A program made the position numbers and the translations under genes. The notes beneath the pieces are model-generated. The model saw only the letters and a program-made list of their open reading frames with translations. It did not search any database and was not told the origin of the DNA. From Chara braunii (lineage: Eukaryota; Streptophyta; Charophyceae; Charales; Characeae): a DNA stretch of 27,480 nucleotides. This document shows, piece after piece, positions 1 through 7,702 of this stretch (positions within the stretch are counted from its first letter, which is position 1; the number at the start of each line of letters is the position of its first letter). The stretch is from assembly GCA_003427395.1 (NCBI GenBank), contig BFEA01000004.1, forward strand, positions 1,106,718 to 1,134,197, read 5' to 3'.

Positions 1-59
1 TGAGTGATAGTCTACTTTGATTTTGGTTAAGGTAGATTATCATTTACAGTGTAATCAGT

Positions 60-141
60 GAGGGGATTCTGCAGACTGTTGAGGGTTCAGCCTCCTGACG
101 AGTCGGTGAAACTCCGACGAAACTGTTTGTCACATCCCCTC
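60..141 (+). ncRNA. Type III hammerhead ribozyme
   Basis: A self-cleaving RNA motif with every conserved part in register. The core box CTGACGA is at 95-101 and GAA at 119-121. Stem II is GTCGG (102-106) with CCGAC (114-118) around a 7-base loop. Stem I is GAGG (81-84) with CCTC (91-94) around a 6-base loop. Stem III pairs 71-79 with 122-130, with one U-U mismatch and two G-U wobbles. After a 3x3 internal loop it continues as eight perfect pairs, 60-67 with 134-141. The predicted cut is after T80 in a GUU triplet, a permitted NUH site. Stem III is the open stem, which defines type III, the form reported from viroid-like satellite RNAs and plant retrozymes. Activity and membership of a retrozyme are inference. 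No second copy was found in the window, so any partner repeat would lie upstream of base 1. Confidence 0.85.
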
Positions 142-160
142 GTTTGTTGTCTTCTTCTCT

Positions 161-244
161 CTCTCTGCCTACGGTTTACCGGGTAGTTCTGTTTGTGACG
201 ATATATATATATATATATAGCCCTCTCTGCCTACGGTTTACCGG
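161..244 (+). repeat. 22 bp direct repeat around AT tracts
   Basis: The same 22 bases (starting CTCTCTGCC, ending TTTACCGG) occur at 161-182 and 223-244, 62 bp apart. An (AT)n run fills part of the gap and a second AT run follows the second copy. This looks like a local slippage duplication just downstream of the ribozyme. Confidence 0.8.
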
Positions 245-267
245 ACAACTATATATATATTTGCTTT

Positions 268-455
268 GTTAATTTGGTAAAGAATTTCGTTGTTATTCGT
301 CGACAAAAGTTATTCTGTTTACTTTTCTGCATAACATAGTTTTTTTTGGATTTTTTAGATTGTTTTTTTTTAAGTTTTGTGCTGGGACCTTCTCTGGTCC
401 CTGCACAGGCTGGCCACCCGGAAACCGGGCAACCTGATTGGTAGCATAGAATCAG
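268..455 (-). repeat. Dispersed repeat family, copy 1
   Basis: Bases 268-339 are the reverse complement of an approximately 75-85 bp module found six more times in the window (best match 25825-25899). Its hallmark is CTATGTTATGCAGAAAA on the module strand. A T-rich run follows, then a GC-rich tail at about 381-455. The tail contains a GGGACC/GGTCCC hairpin (384-401) and a TTGGTAGCATAG end resembling the CTGGTAGCCTAG end at 21212-21223. It has the same order as the copy at 19875-20054. Confidence 0.6.
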
Positions 456-594
456 GCCCTAGATGTGCATTCAATGTTTGTATTTTTTTTTTAATTTAAT
501 TTTCAGATTTTTCCCACATATTTATTTATGTTTTTAAAATTTTTCACATGTTTTTTATTGTTTAATTTTTCGCACATCCTCGATTTGTTCCGAA

Positions 595-1890
595 CCACTT
601 TAAGTTTGAAAAAGCTGAATTAGCCTACAGTGGCTGAAGACCCTGAAATAGTTTCAATTGCTCTCATGTTTGCATCACACAACTAAATTAGCCTGAAGTG
701 GTTGAAGACCATGAAAATGCCTTCAGCTGATTCCATGTTTGCATTATACTCTAGTCTACAATAGCTGAATCAGCCCGAAGTGGTTGAACATCCTGAAACT
801 TGTTTTAACTGCTCCCATTTATGCAGTGCACTCTAGTCAGAAGCTGCGGAATCAACCTGAAGTGGCTGAAGACCCTGAAACTGCTTTCAACTGCTCCCCT
901 GTGTGGATCACACTATAGTTCGAAACCACTAAATAAGCCTAAAGTGATTGAAGACCCTGAAACTGTTTTCAGGTGTTCCCATGCATGACACTCTTGTACA
1001 AAACCACTGAATCGCCTTGAACTGGCCAAAGACCCTGAACCCATTTCCAGTTGCTCCAATCTATGCATCACACTCTGGTTTGAAACCACTAAATCGGCCT
1101 GAAGTGGTTGAAGACCCTGAAAAATCTTTCAGTAGCTCACATCTATGTATCACACTTTAGTTTGAAAGTACTAAATCGGCCTGAAGTGGGCGAAAGTCCT
1201 GAAACCATTTTCAGCTGCTTCTAACCATGCATCACAACTTAATATGAAACTACTGAAACTACTGAAACAACTTGAAGTGGCTGAAGGTTCTGAAAACGTT
1301 TTCAGCTGCTTCCATCTACGGATAGCACTCTAGTATGAAATTGTTGAATCGGGCTAAAATGGCTGAAGGTCCTGAAACCATTTTCAGTTGCTCCCAGAGT
1401 CTCAATCTACGTATCACACTGTAGCCTGAAATTATTGAATCAGCCTGAAGTGGCTGAATGTCCTGAAACCGTTTTCAGTTGCTCCCAATAATGCATCACA
1501 CTTTATGATGAAACTGATGAACCGACCTAAAGTGGATGAAGACCATGAAACCATTTTCAGTTGCTCTCATTTACTCATACCAATGTAGTATGAAATTGTT
1601 GAACCAGCCTGAAGTGCTTGAATGTTCTGAAAACGTTTTCAACTGTTGCTAACAATGCATCATACTCCACTGTGAAACTGATGAACAAGCCTGAAGTGGG
1701 TGAAGATCCTGAAACCATTTTCAGTTGCTCCTAACCATGCATCACAGTTTACTACGAAACTACTGAAACTACTGAAACAGCCTAAAGTGGTTGAAGGTTC
1801 TGAAAACGTTTTCAACTGCTTCCATCTACTGAAACAGCCTGAAATATGAAAATGCTTTCAGAACCTTCAGAAACCTTCAGGCCTTAAACA
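595..1890. repeat. Diverged minisatellite array, 70-90 bp monomers
   Basis: About 15 diverged tandem monomers. Each carries the landmarks CTGAA..AGCCTGAAGTGG, GAAG.CCTGAAAC, TTTTCAG and ATGCATCACACT. Successive CCTGAAA landmarks fall near 641, 712, 793, 874, 956, 1034, 1114, 1199, 1289, 1372, 1462, 1546, 1629, 1709 and 1799. Bases 1193-1319 and 1703-1830 are especially alike and share a duplicated CTACTGAAA insert, so a block of about 510 bp was copied after the monomers had diverged. No coding role is supported. Confidence 0.9.
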
Positions 1891-2535
1891 CTCTGAAACC
1901 GGTTTCAAAGGTTCCCATTTATGCAATCTGAAATCGCTGAACCAGGTTGAAGTGACTGAACACTCTGAAACCGGTTTCAGAGCCTCCCATCTATGTAATC
2001 TGAAATCGTTGAAGGAGGTTGAAATGGCTGAACAGTCTGAAACCGGTTTCAGAGACTCCCATCTATGCAATCTGAATCGTTGAACCAGCCTGAAGTGGCT
2101 GAAGAGTCCGAAACGGGTTTCAGAGGTTCCCATTTATGCAATCTGAAATCGCTCAACCAGGCTGAAGTGACTGAATATTCTGAAACCGGTTTCAAAGCCT
2201 TTCATCTATGCAATCCGAAATCGTTGAAGGAGTTTGAAGTGGCTAAGCAGTCTTAAACCGGTTTCAGAGGCTCCCATCTATGCAATCTGAATCGCTGAAC
2301 CAGCCTGAAGTGGCTGAACAATCTGAAACCGGTTTCAGAGGTTCCCATTTATGCAATCTGAAATCGCTGAATTAGGCTGAAGTGACTGAACACTCTGAAA
2401 CCGGTTTTAGAGTTTCCCATCTATGCAATTTGAAATCGTTGAAGGAGGTTGAAGTGGTTGGACAGTCTGAAACCGGTTTCAGAGTCTCCCATCTATGCAA
2501 TCAGAATCGCTAAACCAGCTTGAAGTGGTTAAACA
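1891..2535. repeat. Higher-order satellite: 72 bp monomers in 215 bp units
   Basis: Nine monomers. The GAAACCGGTTTCA core (or its variant) begins at 1895, 1967, 2039, 2110, 2182, 2254, 2325, 2397 and 2469, giving spacings of 72,72,71,72,72,71,72,72. The regular 71 comes from one missing A in every third monomer, so three monomer types (A, B, C) repeat as a 215 bp unit. A-type monomers begin near 1912, 2127 and 2342. The last C-type monomer decays near 2535. Most monomers contain the 16 bp palindrome CTGAAACCGGTTTCAG. Because 72 is divisible by three, chance frames stay open with 24-residue protein repeats; these are not taken as genes. Confidence 0.95.
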
Positions 2536-4370
2536 AAGTGGTTGTGGAACTATAGGGAGTTGGGAGATAGGCTTAGGTAGCATACTATGGGGAGTTGAAA
2601 AAGGACATGAAAATATTACGAGTTGTTAACCTTCTCTCAGCAAGCGGCGACATCCATTCTAACGAGCAAGTTTCCAGCTTCACGGCTGGGCTCATGCTGC
2701 TTCCCACCGGTCGCATCCGCAGTGCACCATCCTACAGGTAAGTCTTCAATCTCCCTGTTGCTCTGTGACTGTTTTCGACTGATCGCTTTACTATCCCATG
2801 CAGTTCATCCGACCTTCAATCTCAAGTGCGTGCCTCAGTTGGTTCTTCCATCTCTCGTTTTTCCTCATGCTATCTCATTCTCCCTTTCCTTCTATGTCGC
2901 TAAATTGATGTCGATTCCTTTCTACCACTCATTAGGAATACAGATGAAACGGGGAGGGATCTACCCATCAAACATGGCCAGGTGCATTCCCTCAATGGCC
3001 ATGACCATTATGAGGGACGAGACTAGGTTTGAAATGACAAGCTGCACCTGAGCAGGGGCGATCCGAACGATGATCAACATGGAATCAGCGCTCAACTTGG
3101 CATCGTAGCCCGACTTTTGGTTCATCCACAATCGCTGGCTCTGCCTCTAAAGTCAGTTCTAACGGCACAATACGGGCGAACCCTGTCTTTCGCTTTCCCT
3201 GTATACGAACCTTCGCAAGTGCGCCTGCTGCCCCTGACCCAACGATTGGTACCAAGCCAATAACTTGAAGTAAATCCTCCCCTAAAACACAAGAAGGTAC
3301 ATCGGCTCTCCGACCACGCACTTAGAGAGATAGAGATAGACTTTCGTCGATGTGAGCGATATCGGGGTGAATTTTTCTGCCAAAGTTCGTAAATGTATTC
3401 CCCTATCCCGTAGAGCGTGTAGATAGAGGGAGGTCACTTTCGACGATTTTATGAATTAATTCAAAGTGAATCTCTCGCTAAAAAGTGGACAGGTACATCT
3501 ATCACCCTCGCTGGTCTCCTACTACCTTTTCCGTAGCTCCTAATCAGTAAGGTGGGAAAACTGATCTTTAACTTCCCAACCTAACATCTCTATTCGATTC
3601 GCCATGCCCACAAACCTTTATTCCTCCCCTTCTCTCGCTTGATTTCACTACGAGACGAGCGAGATACTCGATTCTTTCTTCCTGCCGCACTCGTTTCTCT
3701 ACACCTTCATGCAACTTGTTTTCTCTACCACTCTCACTCTGCTAACTCTCTTACTAATCTGACTCCACTACCTAGCTCACAGTCATCAAAAACCTCTACC
3801 TACTATCCTGATTCAGTCGGTCCCATCGGGAGTCGAGCGAGTCAACCAGTTTTCGCTCCGCCATGGCAGTTGGTCCGACACTTCCACGTAGCTTCCTTCA
3901 CTAACCTCCCTATCCACTGACTTTCTCCCTAATTTGACTTCAGATCCGGGATCGCCCGCCCCGAAAACCCCCGGATCGACTCCTCCTTCATCCAATTCGA
4001 TTCATTGTTGATTAAGCCATGCATTCTTCCTTTTTTTCTTTCCATCCCCTCCACAGCTCCGCGCGGCCACATTCACTCACACCAACTAACTTACTAACCT
4101 ACTTCAAAATCTAAGCCCGCCATCCATCTCGCCCTACTCCAATACCCTTACTTACTTCCCTCGCTCAGTTTCATCAAGAATTGATCGAGGTACACATTCC
4201 CCTTTTTTTCCTGCCATAGCTCGTTCTTACCTCACCTCGTCATTCCCTCACTGCTTGTCCTCCGAACGCGCCCGATGCGATTTTTGCGCCCAGATTCAAC
4301 CTTCCTCCCTGCTGTCGGTCGTGTTCTGCCTCGTTTCTTCATTGACCCGTCTCCTCGTTCGTGCTACACT
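2536..4370. other. No recognised gene; pyrimidine-rich spacer
   Basis: The plus strand is rich in C and T, with repeated short motifs such as ACTAAC/CTAACC near 3740, 3900 and 4080. A GT-AG pair (CAG-GTAAGT at 2735-2743 and a pyrimidine-preceded GCAG ending at 2803) could mark a 66 bp intron, but no flanking exon is recognisable. Open frames here are short, lack convincing ATG starts or are low in complexity. Confidence 0.5.
3085..3321 (-). CDS. Unrecognised 78-residue open frame
   Basis: I do not recognise this protein. The frame starts at GTG, with a stop just before it, and ends at TGA. It has a Gly/Ala-rich middle (VGSGAAGALAKVRIQGKRK) and an acidic end (LTLEAEPAIVDEPK). Beyond the stop a neighbouring frame stays open on the same strand to about 2970 (ADSMLIIVRIAPAQVQL...), so a frameshifted remnant is possible. 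No aspartic-protease DTG, zinc knuckle or transposase motif is visible. It may equally be a chance frame in a locally less AT-rich stretch. Confidence 0.2.
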   Translation of the reverse strand: MRGRRADVPSCVLGEDLLQVIGLVPIVGSGAAGALAKVRIQGKRKTGFARIVPLELTLEAEPAIVDEPKVGLRCQVER

Positions 4371-4373
4371 GCA

Positions 4374-4592
4374 CTAACAAAAACACCGTGACGACGTCGA
4401 GTGATATAGGTTGCGAGAGGGTGGTTGGCGAAGTCGGAGTCCGCTAGGAGTGTGGAGCAAGTCTGCGGAACCAGGCAGCCCCGAAAATAACTGGAGCTGA
4501 GGCGCGCGACCTATGCTCATCCGCCGTGGTGATTTTGAAGCTGCGACGAGTAGCAGGGCGCTGGACCGGCTGCGATGCCCGTGACTCGTCAT
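4374..4592 (-). CDS. Short ORF with transit-peptide-like composition
   Basis: A 72-codon frame with a true ATG at 4592-4590. It is rich in Ser, Leu and Arg (about nine Arg and one Lys) with a single acidic residue. Such a bias is typical of mitochondrial or plastid targeting presequences. It lies in a CpG-rich patch (about 4380-4590) within a moderately AT-rich spacer, so it could be a first exon on the minus strand. No downstream exon or mature domain was found. It points away from the rps19 copy on the other strand, so it is not its presequence. Composition alone cannot exclude chance. Confidence 0.2.
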   Translation of the reverse strand: MTSHGHRSRSSALLLVAASKSPRRMSIGRAPQLQLFSGLPGSADLLHTPSGLRLRQPPSRNLYHSTSSRCFC

Positions 4593-4995
4593 TAACTCCC
4601 GTTATCCTGAGGGAAACTTTGGAGGGACCAACTCCTAAACGACTCAATATCCATGCCCGACAAACTACTTACAACCTACAGTCGTTGTGGGCCTCTGCCG
4701 AAATTCCACTGGCCACGTCCAGTCGACCAAGCCTCGCTACGGCCCTGGCCCATCGTTAGAACCGACGACAAAAACCGACGGGGATAGCCCCGCCAAGCCC
4801 TCAACCCCTCAACCCCTCGATCCCCTTCAAGCACTCCATCACTCCTTCGTCTTCGCCTGCCGGTCTCGATCCCCATATCTCCGCAATAACAGCTAAATGT
4901 CGTAACCAATAGGGCTAGGCCTAAGTCTGAGACAAGGTGGCACGAGATGCCATATAAAGCGATAGTGCGTGGTGCGCAGGGCCATAAAAACGCCT

Positions 4996-5075
4996 TGGGC
5001 CACACCTCAACCTATATCTGAACCCACGACCACTTGATGTTCGTGCTAACTAGCTCAATCTTTGTCGTGGCCACA
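4996..5075 (-). repeat. tRNA-like fragment, possible SINE head
   Basis: On the minus strand, GAGCTAGTTAGCAC resembles a shortened Pol III box A. About 20 bases further on, GGTCGTGGGTTCA resembles the T-arm side of box B. The second half of the T stem does not pair (ATAGG instead of a CCCAC-like strand) and there is no acceptor stem, so it is not a functional tRNA. A decayed tRNA-derived SINE is the better reading, but the match is weak. Confidence 0.3.
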
Positions 5076-5148
5076 ACGCAAGTCGTACTACACACGAAAA
5101 CCCACCGTCAACACTCCATCTTCTATCGACGTTGAAAATCTACGAAGA

Positions 5149-5382
5149 GATGATTGTCTGTTGAAAAACCATTCGCGTGTGGCTCGCCAAAGTTGGAAAA
5201 TTTGGTCATGTAGATCTTGTATTTTGCCTAAATTTATCGGTTACTATGCACAAGTTTATAATGGAAAATATTTTGTTGGTTTACAGATTACTGAAGATAT
5301 GGATGGTCATAAATTTTGAGAATTTGCTTCTACACGTAAAACTTTGAAAACAAAAAGGAAACAAAAAAAAACAAACAAATAA
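5149..5382 (+). pseudogene. rps19: Mitochondrial rps19 copy (probable NUMT)
   Basis: The frame reads DDCLLKN, SWKIWSCRSCILPKF, YYAQVYNGKYFVGLQITE, then DGHKF-stop-EFASTRK and a lysine-rich tail ending at TAA 5380-5382. This matches plant mitochondrial ribosomal protein S19, a small-subunit head protein, through most of its length, including the conserved GHKFGEFA(S/F)TR block. The conserved Gly codon after HKF is TGA (5317-5319), a one-base change from GGA that breaks the gene. The usual N-terminus (K-G-P-F before the Cys-Leu-Leu-Lys region) is absent; upstream codons are unrelated. The TAA overlaps the next ATG by one base (TAATG), an organelle-operon style junction. I infer a nuclear insertion of mitochondrial DNA that has since decayed. 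Loss of function is well supported. The compartment is inferred from the repeat-rich surroundings. Confidence 0.85.
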
Positions 5383-5612
5383 TGGCACAAAACAATGAGA
5401 AAAGTCGAATTGTACACGTTCAACGAGCAGGTTACGTCACTTTACTCGTTGATATGCAGAAAGTGATTCACCGCCTGGCAGCTTTAGGTTTTTGTGACAA
5501 ATCGGAGAACCCTAAACCCAACTTCTTTTATTTCCAAGATCTGCAGAGAAACTCTGTGTCACATATCTCCGGACTTGAGGTAATAAACGAGCTCAAAACG
5601 GTGAAGGCATAA
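5382..5612 (+). CDS. 76-residue ORF overlapping the rps19 stop; rps3 remnant?
   Basis: A 76-codon frame starting ATG-GCA-CAA (Met-Ala-Gln) that shares one base with the rps19 stop. In plant mitochondria the gene after rps19 is usually rps3, whose product also begins Met-Ala-Gln, so position and start fit. The rest of the protein (KSRIVHVQRAGYVTLL, IHRLAALGFCDKSENPK) does not look like the S3 N-terminus I would expect, so I do not assign it. It may be a diverged or rearranged rps3 start, another mitochondrial frame, or a chance frame. There are no transmembrane segments or known motifs. Confidence 0.4.
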   Translation: MAQNNEKSRIVHVQRAGYVTLLVDMQKVIHRLAALGFCDKSENPKPNFFYFQDLQRNSVSHISGLEVINELKTVKA

Positions 5613-5890
5613 ATTACAAGGTCAAGTTAATGTCGTGGTAAAAACCTATTATGAAGTCAAACGTGCTTACTTCTTTTATATCAATATTGAATTAAGTCGT
5701 TTGGCAGATACTTTGCGCATAAGAACTCAAAAAGTTTCTTCGAATTATCTTGCCATATATTCTTGTTCAAAGTATGTTAAGAAAAACGATGTTGCTTTAC
5801 AAAGATGCTAAGTTTCAACAACGCTGGATCTCTGAGATGAAATTATTGAATCCTAAAAGCTATGGACAATGATTTTTGATAAGTTTTGTT
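5613..5890 (+). other. AT-rich stretch, possible continuation of the NUMT
   Basis: The frame around 5627-5810 stays open (VVVKTYYEVKRAYFFYIN, LADTLRIRTQKVSSNYL) and stops near 5810. A neighbouring frame then gives LLYKDAKFQQRWISEMKLL. The protein-like residue mix and A/T-rich codons match the rps19 stretch, so the mitochondrial insertion may extend to about 5890. No product is recognised. Confidence 0.3.
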
Positions 5891-6474
5891 TCTAGTTTAC
5901 CAAGAAAGGGCGTAATTGCAAAGTATACTCACCCAATTGGGACCAACTCGATGGGGACCGCAGCATGTTGGAAAAGAGAGGAAAAGGCTCGCGAGCTATT
6001 CGGTCTAGGGTGAAGTTCATGGATCCCACCGAAACAAACATAACACAAACAACCTGAAACATGTCGTTGCATCTGCGGCCAAACCTCACATGTGCGCGTA
6101 CGTGTCATGGTCAAGCATGCCAAATAAAAGACTAGATCTTTTTAATCCTACAACCACGCCGGATTCACGATCATCAAACAGAAAGAGGGATCACGAACGC
6201 CTTAAGTCCGCGCTCCCACACACCCTCTAATCTAGTCAGCCATTCAGTCAACGTTGACCACAGACGCAACCGCGCCTCACGCGGCACACTCAACTTTAGA
6301 CTTGTAGCTTGCAAAAACCAGGGCGGATACCCTTGTAAGGGTATTTACACCAACAGCATGGCGCGACACCACCTTTTTGCACGAACCCTTATTTTCCAGT
6401 CTGCAAACTTGTTGGGTGAGAGGAGTATCTTACCGAACGCTGAGGGACAGAAAAATTGTCTGGTCATTATCCAT

Positions 6475-6593
6475 ACAGACCTTCTCAGCGGGCAGGTGCA
6501 CTATCTGGATCTGACCTTCTAATACTTTTATACCCTGGTCTTATTTACCGCTACCTCCTCAACTGGCAGGAGCATGAACTGCATCTGACCTTC
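6475..6593 (+). repeat. Degenerate 75 bp dimer
   Basis: Two imperfect copies of CCTYCTCA..GGCAGG...ATCTGACCTTC. The shared ends ATCTGACCTTC are about 74 bp apart, near 6509 and 6583. Confidence 0.5.
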
Positions 6594-6832
6594 GACATTG
6601 CCTACATACGTTAAGAGCACGCGCATAATGTTTTAGAAATTGGTGTCTGGTTTTATTCCCTCTTGTTATGTGATACAATTACCTCCCTCACACACTTTCG
6701 AATTTTGATGCATCCTGACTTTGACTTTGGCTTCTCACGGGAATGGAAGTGTGTGCGTTTTTTGTTATGGTCAATGAAGATCAGGCCAGTGTTCTGGTTG
6801 CTTGTTTTCTCCCATGGTCGCGCATGATCAAG

Positions 6833-6932
6833 AGAGCAAGAGGGGGGCTGGGAAAGGGGAGGAGAGAAGAAGAGGGAGAGGGATGAAGGGGGAAAGAGGG
6901 AGAAGAAGAGGGAGAGAGAGAGAGAGAGAGCA
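6833..6932 (+). repeat. Polypurine tract and (GA)n
   Basis: About 100 bases almost entirely A and G on the plus strand, ending in GAGAGAGA repeats. It could form triplex DNA. Open frames in it are low-complexity Arg/Glu/Gly runs and are not called. Confidence 0.85.
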
Positions 6933-6939
6933 GATGTTC

Positions 6940-7608
6940 TCAATCTCTCCGTCAACTGACAACAGTGCCCTGACTCTTTGGTTTAGCCCCACCAGCTAGT
7001 TGGCATTGGTCTCAAACCGTCTGAAAAGCGGCCTCAAATGGCACCAAACGAAGAAAGCAGATTCCCGCCCATTGCACCATCTCGCCTTGCTTACCCTGTC
7101 CAATGTCCCCTTCCATCGCTTAGACCACCAGTACCGTTCCCAACTATTTTTTAGGCACGCAGCTCATTAACGGCCGCCGTTGATAAATTTCATCGGTGGT
7201 TGTTTCTGTTGTTGTGTTTCGGGCTTCTTAAAGTAGCGGTGAGAGACTCTCGTCCGTTGTGTGGGCGAGGTGATGGTGGTTTAAATACAATACATACTAT
7301 GTACTATGTCCCTGCTCCAAGTCCCCTCCCCCACTCCCTATGTTCTCTTACCTCCAACATGGGATGGATATGACGAAATCCTCCTTCTCCTCCGTCTACT
7401 GCTTTTTCATGCTTCCCTCCCCTCCACAAACAAGAGAGAGAAAATAAAAACCGACAACAAAATTTTTTGAATGACGTAGAGGAGAGGAGGGAGGGAGGGT
7501 GGAAGTGCTCGGGCTGCTTGGCTGACGAACGAATTCAACAGCCATAGTGGGCCCAACACTTCCCTCTCTTTCCTCCCTGTTCTCCTCCACATCATTTTTT
7601 CCACCCCT
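6940..7608. other. Intergenic, no gene seen
   Basis: Mixed composition with pyrimidine-rich blocks on both strands (7321-7430, 7470-7505, 7555-7608). No protein family, RNA gene or clear repeat is recognised. Confidence 0.5.
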
Positions 7609-7702
7609 CCTATGTCTTTTGAACAAATTATATACGTGCGCTTGATTTGGGGGGGGGGGAGATGATGAAGCGCACGTATATAATTTGTTCAAAAGACATA
7701 GG
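7609..7702. repeat. Perfect 35 bp inverted repeat with G-run loop
   Basis: Bases 7609-7643 and 7668-7702 are exact reverse complements, separated by 24 bases that include a run of at least ten Gs. The right arm sits at the first recognisable LINE codons, and the left arm is an inverted copy of that same sequence. This suggests a snap-back event when the LINE was inserted or repaired. It can fold as a long hairpin in DNA or RNA. It is not a terminator in the bacterial sense. Confidence 0.95.

Noticed and set aside
430-455. TGGTAGCATAGA as a retrotransposon primer-binding site (tRNA-Met type)
   Set aside because: It matches the usual site at only 9 of 12 positions and is better explained as the TAGCCTAG-type tail of the dispersed repeat family.
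1505-1560. CTGATGA followed by GAAA in two array monomers (near 1510 and 1680) as hammerheads
   Set aside because: Bases adjoining the two boxes cannot pair as stem II, and no stem I or III was found.
1867-2256. Open frames with 24-residue repeats on both strands of the satellite
   Set aside because: The 72 bp period is divisible by three, so any stop-free monomer gives an open repeated frame. Every third monomer is 71 bp and breaks it.
2623-3051. 142-codon plus-strand frame with an embedded GT-AG pair
   Set aside because: It starts at TTG, is Ser/Pro/Leu-rich in pyrimidine-rich DNA and shows no motif. The 66 bp candidate intron is in frame and has no recognisable exon around it.
6802-6999. 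Arg/Glu/Gly-rich frame over the polypurine tract
   Set aside because: Composition is fully explained by GA repeats.
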